DNA from: Solirubrobacterales bacterium
GTDB taxonomy: Bacteria > Actinomycetota > Thermoleophilia > Solirubrobacterales > Solirubrobacteraceae
NCBI GenBank assembly: GCA_003157595.1
Contig: PMKB01000191.1
Span: 1-6,229, forward strand
DNA: 6,229 nucleotides
Reading direction: 5' to 3'
The notes below the pieces were generated by a model. That model was not told where the DNA came from. It did no database searches and saw only the letters and a program-made list of their open reading frames with translations. Shown one piece after another: positions 1 through 5,431 of the stretch (the stretch's first letter is position 1; each line of letters starts with the position of its first letter). A program made the position numbers and the translations under genes.

Positions 1-69
1 CCAGTCGACCGGGTTGTGCGCGTGGGCGCGCAGGTAGGGCGAGGTCTCGCCTGCCAGCGCGTTGGCCAT
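1..69 (-). CDS. DUF255 / SPATA20 (YyaL)-type thioredoxin-domain protein, N-terminal 23 codons only
   Basis: Reading the minus strand from the ATG at 69-67 gives 23 residues, MANALAGETS followed by PYLRAHAHNPVDW, and the frame leaves the window open. The run ETSPYL...HAHNPVDW is the characteristic N-terminus of the DUF255 family (bacterial YyaL, animal SPATA20/SSP411). Members have an N-terminal thioredoxin-like domain and a C-terminal alpha/alpha-barrel resembling N-acylglucosamine 2-epimerases; their physiological role is poorly defined. The start is well fixed, because an in-frame TAG lies three codons upstream at 78-76. The gene begins 16 bases after the stop of the upstream hydrolase on the same strand, so co-transcription and perhaps translational coupling are likely. 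I see no strong Shine-Dalgarno, only a GGG at about 9-11 bases. The family's thioredoxin CxxC motif would lie beyond the left edge and cannot be checked. Confidence 0.85.
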   Translation of the reverse strand, partial: MANALAGETSPYLRAHAHNPVDW

Positions 70-85
70 CGCGGACTACCCGCGC

Positions 86-2002
86 TCAGCGCGCGGCCGA
101 CGCCGTCAGCGCTGTGAGCTGGGCGGTCGAGATCCTGAAATGGATCGCCACGCCGCCGAGCTTGCCGGCGAAGTCGTTGGTGGTCCTGGCGACGAGCGTG
201 CCGGCGGAGGCGTTCTTGCCGCTGATCGTCAGCCTGCCGACGCCGTTGCTGATCGAGCCCGTGATCTTGACGCCCGGAACGTAGGAGAAGTGGTGGTAGC
301 GGACGGTCGGGGTCTGCGTGGTGGCGTTCGTGCTCAGCTTTGCGTAACCCCCGTGCAGCCCGCCGAGCCCGCGGCCGTAGGACGGGTTGTAACTGCCGAT
401 CAGCGTCTCGAAGAGGCTCTCGGAAAGCTCGCGTGAGCTCCACGCGAGGGTCAGCTCCAACGCCCGCGCGGTGCGTCCCGGCGCGCCCTCGCTGCCGCCG
501 AGCGGCTTGAGGAGCTGCGCGGAGGCGGGGGCAGCGGGAGCGGGATGGAGGTAGGCCGGCATCGCCTGCGGCGCGCAGTCCGTCTTGATCGTCGTCCCGC
601 CGAGGAACGCGTCGACCGCGTTCTTGGCGCACGAGCTGAACTCGGTCGTGAGCACGGAGTGGCCGGTCTGGGGGACCACGACCACGGTCGCGTCGGGGAT
701 CATCGCCGCCACCGCGGTGGCGTTGGAGGTCGGTGTGCGAAGGTCGTTCGCGCCGCTGATGATCAGCGTCGGCACGTTCGGCAGGGTGGTGATGAGCGTC
801 TCGGGAGCAGCGCTCGCGAAGGGCCAGTAGGCGCAGTCGGGCGTCGTGCTCTCCTCGTAGGCGGTGAGGTAGCTGAACGGCCCGAATGTGCCGGCCGGGA
901 GCCCCTCCGCGTAGCCCAGCGCCTCGGTTGCGCGCGTCGCGCCCGTGTCGGTGCGGACCCACGGAAACGGCAGCTCCTCGCACTCGGTGTCGAAGAACAA
1001 CGGGTTGTCGACGGTGCTGTTCGAAACGGCGCCGTAGACGGCGTGGGCGACGAGGATCGCGAGCAGCGCGTAGTTGCCGGCGGCGGCGGCCGCAATCGCC
1101 GCGGGGAAGTCGGCGCGCAGCACCGGGTCGTCATCGCCCGCGAGCAGGATCGACGCGATGTAGTCGGCCGTGATCGGCAAACGGATGGCCTTGCCCGCGC
1201 TGTCGACGTAGGTGCCTTCGACCGCATGGCTCCCGAGCCGCGTCAGCACCGTGCTCAGGTCCGCGTTCGGATCGGGGATGCCCCGGCAGGCGTTGGACGC
1301 GCAGATCTGGTCAAGAATGCGTGGCACCGCCTGGTAGCTCGACTGGTCGAAGACGTCGGGACCGTTCGGAGGGACCGTCGAGTCCAAGATCAGGCCGGCG
1401 ACATTGGCCGGGTATTCCGCGGCGTAGCGCAGGGCGACCTTCGTTCCGTAGGAGGTGCCGTAGAGGATCAGCTTGGTGTAGCCCAGCGCCTTGCGGATCG
1501 CCTCGATGTCGGCGACCGTGTCGTCGGTCGTGTAGAGCCCGCGGGTGGCTCCCACCTGCATCGCACACGCAGGGATCACCTGGCTGATTGGCTGCGTCAG
1601 CGCGTTGAGCGCCGAGCACCGCAGTGGCCCCGAATAGCCGGTGCCCCGCTGGTCGAACACGACCAGATCGTCCGTCGCGAGCGCGGGGGCCACGATCTGC
1701 GCGTCGTCCTCGGCAAACGGAAGGGCCGACTGGCCGGGCCCGCCGGCGAGTGCCACGACGGCCGTGGTGGCGGCGCCGGTGGCGGACAGTTGCCGGCGGA
1801 TCGCCAGGGTGACGGTCCCAGGGACCGCGTTGGTCGGATCCAGTGGCACGGTCAGATGGCCGCAGCCGAAGGTGGGTACGTCGGCGCAGCTCGTGAACGG
1901 AATCGAACTCGTGGCGGCAGATGCGCTTGCCGGCGCGAACGCGACCAGCGCTACGGCGGCGACCGCGCTCACGAGCGCGAGCCTGGTGCCCTTGCGGCGC
2001 AT
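86..2002 (-). CDS. Secreted alpha/beta hydrolase, peptidase S33 / TAP-like (tripeptidyl aminopeptidase type)
   Basis: The protein has 638 residues from the ATG at 2002-2000. Residues 1-29 form a classical signal peptide: MRRKGTR, a hydrophobic stretch, then ASASA with likely cleavage near 29/30. The mature part shows the S33 hydrolase set: GGPG oxyanion motif (87-90), DQRGTG (117-122), nucleophile elbow GTSYG with Ser184, acid Asp420 in GANDLRTP and His448 in GHSVL. Residues about 210-400 are a lid insertion including CEELPFPW (341-348), and about 380-476 is the TAP-like C-terminal part. Relatives (Streptomyces Tap/Slp, mycobacterial Hip1/CaeA) are exported or cell-wall peptidases or esterases; the substrate here is unknown. 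Ten cysteines fit disulfides in an exported protein. Residues about 490-638 extend beyond the usual catalytic unit and look beta-rich. The frame is open further upstream to 2335, but that would overlap RidA and hide the signal peptide, so ATG 2002 is preferred. It is probably in an operon with the DUF255 gene. Confidence 0.92.
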   Translation of the reverse strand: MRRKGTRLALVSAVAAVALVAFAPASASAATSSIPFTSCADVPTFGCGHLTVPLDPTNAVPGTVTLAIRRQLSATGAATTAVVALAGGPGQSALPFAEDDAQIVAPALATDDLVVFDQRGTGYSGPLRCSALNALTQPISQVIPACAMQVGATRGLYTTDDTVADIEAIRKALGYTKLILYGTSYGTKVALRYAAEYPANVAGLILDSTVPPNGPDVFDQSSYQAVPRILDQICASNACRGIPDPNADLSTVLTRLGSHAVEGTYVDSAGKAIRLPITADYIASILLAGDDDPVLRADFPAAIAAAAAGNYALLAILVAHAVYGAVSNSTVDNPLFFDTECEELPFPWVRTDTGATRATEALGYAEGLPAGTFGPFSYLTAYEESTTPDCAYWPFASAAPETLITTLPNVPTLIISGANDLRTPTSNATAVAAMIPDATVVVVPQTGHSVLTTEFSSCAKNAVDAFLGGTTIKTDCAPQAMPAYLHPAPAAPASAQLLKPLGGSEGAPGRTARALELTLAWSSRELSESLFETLIGSYNPSYGRGLGGLHGGYAKLSTNATTQTPTVRYHHFSYVPGVKITGSISNGVGRLTISGKNASAGTLVARTTNDFAGKLGGVAIHFRISTAQLTALTASAAR

Positions 2003-2009
2003 CGTTCGG

Positions 2010-2015
2010 ACCTTA
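2010..2015 (-). promoter_or_regulatory. Possible -10 element (TAAGGT) or Shine-Dalgarno of the hydrolase gene
   Basis: On the minus strand TAAGGT ends 7 bases before the ATG at 2002. It matches TAnnnT at the spacing expected for a leaderless or nearly leaderless transcript. The contained AAGG could equally be a weak Shine-Dalgarno 8 bases from the ATG. A TTGCAG lies 19 bases further upstream as a poor -35 candidate. The two readings cannot be separated from sequence alone. Confidence 0.3.
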
Positions 2016-2164
2016 CAAGATCGCCCCCGCGCGCCTGCAAGTTTGCGCTCGGTCCGCGCGGGCGGTCTTCGGTTGTGCGGCGCGGTCGGCGTTCGCTGAT
2101 CACGATCCTCGGCGGCGGGCAACCGGTGTGACTGGGTCCGCTCACGGCGTTCTGTGCGGGCGGG

Positions 2165-2170
2165 TATCGT
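2165..2170 (+). promoter_or_regulatory. Putative -10 element (TATCGT) of ridA, leaderless type
   Basis: TATCGT (TAnnnT) ends 8 bases before the ridA ATG at 2179. Only a G-run (2174-2178) lies between them, and it abuts the ATG too closely to act as a Shine-Dalgarno. Transcription would therefore begin at or within a base or two of the start codon. No convincing -35 hexamer is seen at 16-18 bases. Confidence 0.4.
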
Positions 2171-2178
2171 GTCGGGGG

Positions 2179-2565
2179 ATGAGCGCAGCACGCGAGACGA
2201 TCCACGCCGGCGAGGCGCCGGCCGCGATCGGCCCCTACAGCCACGCGGTGCGCTCCGGGGAGCTGCTCTTCTGTTCCGGTCAGATTCCGCTTGACCCGGC
2301 CAGCGGCGAGCTGGTCCCAGGCGGTGTCTCGGCACAGGCGCGTCGCTGCCTGGAGAACCTGCAGGCGGTAGCTCGCGCTGCGGACACGACGCTCGCTCGG
2401 GCCTTGCGGATCACGATCTACATGATGGACCTGAGCGCCTTCGCCGAGGTCAACGCGGTGTGCGAGGAGTTCTTCCCGGTCGATCCCCCAGCGCGCGCGA
2501 CCGTCGGTGTGGCTGCGCTACCGCGCGGCGCGGCGGTCGAGATCGACGCCGTCATCGCAATCTAG
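2179..2565 (+). CDS. ridA: RidA family enamine/imine deaminase (YjgF/YER057c/UK114)
   Basis: The protein has 128 residues, the standard length for this family. RidA proteins are cytoplasmic homotrimers that hydrolyse reactive 2-aminoacrylate and related enamines/imines, released by pyridoxal-phosphate dehydratases, to 2-keto acids and ammonia. Diagnostic motifs are all present: IGPYSHAV (18-24) with Tyr20, FCSGQIPLDP (31-40), and ARATVGV with Arg106, the residue that binds the substrate carboxylate in deaminating members. VEIDAV follows with Glu121, the acidic residue near the reactive site. Conservation of this Arg and Glu places it with catalytically competent RidA rather than the Rid subgroups that lack the arginine. 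ATG 2179 gives the exact family N-terminus; the frame is open upstream to 1921, but that part runs antisense through the hydrolase signal peptide. It is monocistronic, divergent from the hydrolase and convergent with the propeller gene, and has no obvious functional partner here. Confidence 0.96.
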   Translation: MSAARETIHAGEAPAAIGPYSHAVRSGELLFCSGQIPLDPASGELVPGGVSAQARRCLENLQAVARAADTTLARALRITIYMMDLSAFAEVNAVCEEFFPVDPPARATVGVAALPRGAAVEIDAVIAI

Positions 2566-2575
2566 CTCGGGCGCC

Positions 2576-2591
2576 GCGGGGCGGCCCCCGC
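2576..2591. terminator. GC-rich hairpin in the convergent gap, possible bidirectional terminator
   Basis: GCGGGG, a CGGC loop, then CCCCGC form a perfect 6-bp stem inside the 27-base gap between the ridA stop (2565) and the stop of the propeller gene (2593). The position suits termination of both transcripts. There is no T-tract on either side, so it would be a non-canonical, U-less terminator; in DNA this GC-rich such a stem can also arise by chance. Confidence 0.3.
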
Positions 2592-2592
2592 T

Positions 2593-3669
2593 TCAGGGCA
2601 GAAGGACGGCGCTGTCGGGGGAGTCGAGGTAGCCCGGCCGGTGTCGCGGTCGCCCGGTGTGGCCGTACTGCCAGACGATCGCGCCGGTCTTCGGATCGAT
2701 GACGATGATCCGGTCGTTACCGGAGTCGCAGACGAGGACGTCGCCACCGGGCAGAACCTGTGCCAGCGACGGGTCCCGCAGCGCGCCCGGTCCGCTCGCC
2801 GGGGCATAGCGCCACAGCATCCTGCCGGTGGTGGTCAGCTCCTCGACCGCGCCGGCGTAGGTGTGACCGGTCACGATGAGCTTGCCCGGGGCGTACTCGT
2901 TGGCGTCCAGGGGCGTGCCGAGCCCGCGTACTCGAAGCGCCCTGATCAGCCTGTCGTGCTTGCCCAGCAGGTCGATCCAACCCTGCGCTTCGGTCACCAA
3001 CAACCGGCCGCCGGGCGTTGGGAAGACGGCGTCTGGATAGGAGAACCTCGTCGGCGGGTCGTGCTCGCAGGCGCCGACCCTACCGAGCACCTTAGTCGGC
3101 CGAATCGATGGCGGTGTGAGCAGAAGGACGCGGCAGTTCGATTCGTCGGCCACGAGCAACTGGCCGTTGGCGAGCTGGTGCGCGCCCTGCGGGTCGCGCA
3201 GCCGGTCGTCGGCCGCGCCCGGGTGCCCTGGCTTGCCATAGACGTACTCGAGCCCTCCGTCGGCGACGGCTAGCGTCAGGACGACGAAGGCGCCGCGTTG
3301 GGTGACGACGATGGAGCTCTTGTTCGGGCTGAGGTAGACGTCGGTCGGCGCGAGCGTCGGCGTCGACCAGGCCAGCCGGCCCTTCGGCGTTATGACCGCC
3401 AGCCGGTTGTTGCCGCGGTCGGCGATGAGAATGTTCGCGGGCAGCGCGCCCGGGGAGCCCGCCGCCAGGTGAGGCGGCCCGGCTCCCCGGGCCGACAGCA
3501 GCGTGGGAGTCGGCGGCGGGTTGGCGCTTACGATCGTGATCGCGACCAGCGTCGCTGCCGCGAGCAGGAGCGCGATGACGCGGTGGCGCGCGACGCGGCG
3601 ACGCGCCGTGCGCTCGAGCGCACGTCGATGCTTGCGCTGCTCGACATCGAGCTGCAGCGATTCGGCCAC
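2593..3669 (-). CDS. Membrane-anchored NHL/PQQ-like beta-propeller protein
   Basis: The protein has 358 residues from a GTG at 3669-3667. An in-frame TAG two codons upstream (3675-3673) fixes the N-terminal limit. Residues 1-30 are polar and strongly basic, and 31-49 (VIALLLAAATLVAITIVSA) form a single membrane anchor, so the propeller should face outside (type II topology). A Pro-rich linker leads to repeats that read as about six blades. Clear NHL-like strands are ILIADRGNNRLAVI (80-93), LLVADESNCRVLLL (171-184), LLVTEAQGWIDLL (223-235), LIVTGHTYAGAVEEL (264-278) and VLVCDSGNDRIIVID (311-325), the last two followed by W-R/Q-Y, with a degenerate blade near 109-145. The last residues (PDSAVLLP) supply the missing first half of the N-terminal repeat, as in Velcro closure. 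No catalytic motif is seen; such proteins usually bind ligands or partners, and the role is unknown. Only two cysteines (180, 201) could pair, plus Cys314. Confidence 0.85.
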   Translation of the reverse strand: MAESLQLDVEQRKHRRALERTARRRVARHRVIALLLAAATLVAITIVSANPPPTPTLLSARGAGPPHLAAGSPGALPANILIADRGNNRLAVITPKGRLAWSTPTLAPTDVYLSPNKSSIVVTQRGAFVVLTLAVADGGLEYVYGKPGHPGAADDRLRDPQGAHQLANGQLLVADESNCRVLLLTPPSIRPTKVLGRVGACEHDPPTRFSYPDAVFPTPGGRLLVTEAQGWIDLLGKHDRLIRALRVRGLGTPLDANEYAPGKLIVTGHTYAGAVEELTTTGRMLWRYAPASGPGALRDPSLAQVLPGGDVLVCDSGNDRIIVIDPKTGAIVWQYGHTGRPRHRPGYLDSPDSAVLLP

Positions 3670-3680
3670 TAGCTAGATGG

Positions 3681-3686
3681 CCCCTC
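3681..3686 (-). promoter_or_regulatory. Probable Shine-Dalgarno (GAGGGG) of the propeller gene
   Basis: Minus-strand GAGGGG lies 11 bases before the GTG start at 3669, slightly longer than ideal. It is the only good ribosome-binding candidate there and supports GTG 3669. Unlike its neighbours, this gene shows no TAnnnT hexamer at 6-8 bases from its start, so a transcript with a leader is expected. Confidence 0.45.
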
Positions 3687-3803
3687 TGGAGGCTTGTTCT
3701 TCGCACATGACCCGCACCGCTTTCAGCTCGCCGCGATCCAAGCAGCGGAATCCTTGCAGTCTGCGAGCGGCTTGGCGGCGCGGTGTGGCCGGCTGGACTC
3801 GGG

Positions 3804-3809
3804 CAGAAT
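3804..3809 (+). promoter_or_regulatory. Putative -10 element (CAGAAT) of the 513-residue membrane protein gene
   Basis: CAGAAT differs from TAGAAT by one base and ends 7 bases before the GTG at 3817. No Shine-Dalgarno occurs in the C-rich bases between. The arrangement fits a leaderless transcript starting at or next to the GTG. No good -35 is visible. Confidence 0.35.
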
Positions 3810-3816
3810 CCCCCGC

Positions 3817-5358
3817 GTGAGTGCGCGCGCTGATCGCGGGGGAGTCCTGGTGGGCGCGTTGGCCGCCTCGCTCGCGCTGATCGCGGTGCTCAGCGGTGTG
3901 CGCGGCGTCGACCTGCCCGCCGCGACCTACAGGGTCGACCTCTTCGCCCAGCACGGCTTCACGCTCTGGGACAGCCAATGGTACGGGGGACACTGGCTGT
4001 TCGATTACTCGGTTCTGTACGCGCCCGTCGCCTCGCTCGCCGGCGTGCCCGCGACCGAGATCGTGTGCGCCGCCGTTGCGGCCTGGTGCTTCGATCGGCT
4101 CGTCGTGGCTCGTTTCGGGCAGGCCGGGCGCATCGGCGCGATCGTGTTCGCCGCCGGCACCCTTGTGCCGGTCGCGATCGGACAGGGTCCATACCTCCTG
4201 GGAGAGGCGCTCGCGCTGCTCTCGCTGCTCGCTGCCACGCGTCGCCGTTGGATGGCGGCCCTGCCGCTGGCAGTCATCTGCGCGCTGGTCGCTCCTCTGG
4301 CCGGCGCGTTCCTCGCGATGGCCGCGGCCGCCTGGCTCGTCGCCTATTGGCCGGCGCAGCGCTGGAGCACCGGCGCGCTTGCCGCGGCGGCGCTGGTGCC
4401 GACCGCTCTGGTCGAGGAGCTGTTCCCGGGTCAGGGCAACTTTCCCTTCTCGACACACAACTTCGCCGGCATGATGGTCGGCGCCGTTGCGATCGGGGTG
4501 GTGGCCGCCGTTGTACGCGACCGCGCGGTAGCGGTCGGCGCGGCGATGTACGTCGCAGCGATCCTCTTCGCCTATGCCGTGCCGAGTGCGCTCGGCAACA
4601 ACATCACACGTCTCGGCATCAGCGTCGGCGTGGCGCTGGCGGTATGCCTGGCGTGGAAAGCGCGCCGCTCACGCCTGCTGCTGGTGGTCGCGTTCGTTCC
4701 GATCGTGCTCGGGCAGTGGGTGCCGGCGTCCGCCGCGCTGCGCGGACTTGAGGGGGATGTTGGCGTCACGCGCGCGTACTATCAGCCGCTGCTGGACTTC
4801 CTGGCCCGCTCGGATCGCCCGCTCGGACGTGTGGAGGTGGTGCCGACCGCGCTGCACTGGGAGGCCGTCTACGTTGCCCTCCAGTTCCCGCTCGCGCGCG
4901 GCTGGGAGCGCCAGCTCGACACCGCGAACAACCCGATCTTCTATGTCCGGGGTCGGTTGACGCGTGCGTCCTACCGCGCTTGGCTGCTGGACAACGGCGT
5001 CCGCTTCGTCGCGCTTTCGAACGCGCGGCTTGACTATTCCGCCGGCGTTGAGGCCTACCTCGTGCGCAGCGGGGTGCCGGGGCTACGGCCGGTCTGGCAC
5101 GACGCCGACTGGCGCGTGTACGCGGTTCGCGGCTCGCGTGGCATCCTGAGCGGACCCGGGCGCCTGGTCAGTGCGGACGGAGACACGGTGACGCTTGACG
5201 CCAACCGCGCGGGTCGCATCCTCCTGCGGGTGCACTACACCCCGGCGTGGCGCGTCGCGCCGGGCGCCGCAACGCTGAGCCGATCCGCGGCGGGTTGGCT
5301 GACGGTGTCGGTGCAGCGACCCGGCCGCGTGACGCTCCGGGTCTCGCTGCCGACCTGA
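3817..5358 (+). CDS. Polytopic membrane protein, GT-C-like, with soluble C-terminal domain; function unassigned
   Basis: The protein has 513 residues from GTG 3817. A basic N-terminus and first membrane span (about 10-28) are followed by a loop with YRVDLF (38-43) and GFTLWDSQWYGGH (47-59), then YSVLYAP. Roughly eight to ten further hydrophobic segments lie between about 80 and 303 (for example 105-121, 127-140, 147-178, 185-203, 216-234, 237-256, 265-279, 286-303). Residues about 304-513 are soluble: a mixed part with LTRASYRAWLLDNGVRFVAL (381-400) and WHDADWRVYAV (427-437), then a beta-rich end. A first extracytoplasmic loop with acidic residues, many spans and a C-terminal soluble domain is the plan of GT-C glycosyltransferases, and the next gene is one. 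I do not recognise a named family, so this is inference. GTG 3850, with a better Shine-Dalgarno, is an alternative start giving 502 residues. The open frame back to 3694 adds a non-hydrophobic, Shine-Dalgarno-less leader and is not favoured. Confidence 0.8.
   Translation: MSARADRGGVLVGALAASLALIAVLSGVRGVDLPAATYRVDLFAQHGFTLWDSQWYGGHWLFDYSVLYAPVASLAGVPATEIVCAAVAAWCFDRLVVARFGQAGRIGAIVFAAGTLVPVAIGQGPYLLGEALALLSLLAATRRRWMAALPLAVICALVAPLAGAFLAMAAAAWLVAYWPAQRWSTGALAAAALVPTALVEELFPGQGNFPFSTHNFAGMMVGAVAIGVVAAVVRDRAVAVGAAMYVAAILFAYAVPSALGNNITRLGISVGVALAVCLAWKARRSRLLLVVAFVPIVLGQWVPASAALRGLEGDVGVTRAYYQPLLDFLARSDRPLGRVEVVPTALHWEAVYVALQFPLARGWERQLDTANNPIFYVRGRLTRASYRAWLLDNGVRFVALSNARLDYSAGVEAYLVRSGVPGLRPVWHDADWRVYAVRGSRGILSGPGRLVSADGDTVTLDANRAGRILLRVHYTPAWRVAPGAATLSRSAAGWLTVSVQRPGRVTLRVSLPT
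3838..3844 (+). promoter_or_regulatory. Shine-Dalgarno-like GGGGGAG that could select an alternative start at GTG 3850
   Basis: GGGGGAG ends 5 bases before the in-frame GTG at 3850. That start would give a protein beginning MGALAASLALIAVL, directly at the first membrane span. It is the strongest ribosome-binding signal near this gene, but it lies inside the reading frame of the favoured GTG 3817, so it may be coincidental. Confidence 0.3.
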
Positions 5359-5419
5359 CGCACGCTCGCCAGCTCGCCGACATGGCGGTGAGGGGCTCGG
5401 GAATCCGGGCGGGCTCCAA

Positions 5420-5425
5420 TAGTGT
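5420..5425 (+). promoter_or_regulatory. Putative -10 element (TAGTGT) of the right-hand glycosyltransferase gene
   Basis: TAGTGT (TAnnnT) ends 6 bases before GTG 5432, and there is no Shine-Dalgarno between them. It suggests that this gene has its own leaderless transcript in addition to possible read-through from the gene 73 bases upstream. The -35 region (near 5397) is not recognisable. Confidence 0.35.
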
Positions 5426-5431
5426 TCCGGT

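Noticed and set aside
2098..2103. TGATCA palindrome in the hydrolase/ridA spacer
   Set aside because: A single 6-base palindrome with no extended dyad; expected by chance.
545..2131. Plus-strand open frame of 528 codons antisense to the hydrolase
   Set aside because: The translation is Arg/Gly/Val-rich with no domain motifs, while the opposite strand encodes a complete hydrolase with signal peptide and catalytic triad. Long antisense frames are expected in GC-rich coding DNA.
1921..2178. N-terminal extension of the RidA frame
   Set aside because: It adds 86 Arg/Ala-rich residues not found in RidA proteins and runs antisense through the hydrolase start; ATG 2179 gives the family length.
2003..2335. 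N-terminal extension of the hydrolase frame to 2335
   Set aside because: It would overlap the divergent ridA gene by about 157 bases, bury the signal peptide and add a low-complexity Arg-rich stretch; ATG 2002 is the natural start.
2641..3273. Plus-strand open frame of 210 codons opposite the propeller gene
   Set aside because: It lacks motifs and a start signal, and the minus strand has regular NHL-type repeats.
3683..3692. CCTC-TG-GAGG inverted repeat upstream of the propeller gene
   Set aside because: Arms of only 4 bases with a 2-base centre, overlapping the probable Shine-Dalgarno; too short to call an operator.
3673..4458. Minus-strand open frame of 261 codons
   Set aside because: Composition is charged and repetitive with no motif; it is antisense to the hydrophobic spans of the membrane protein and to its promoter.
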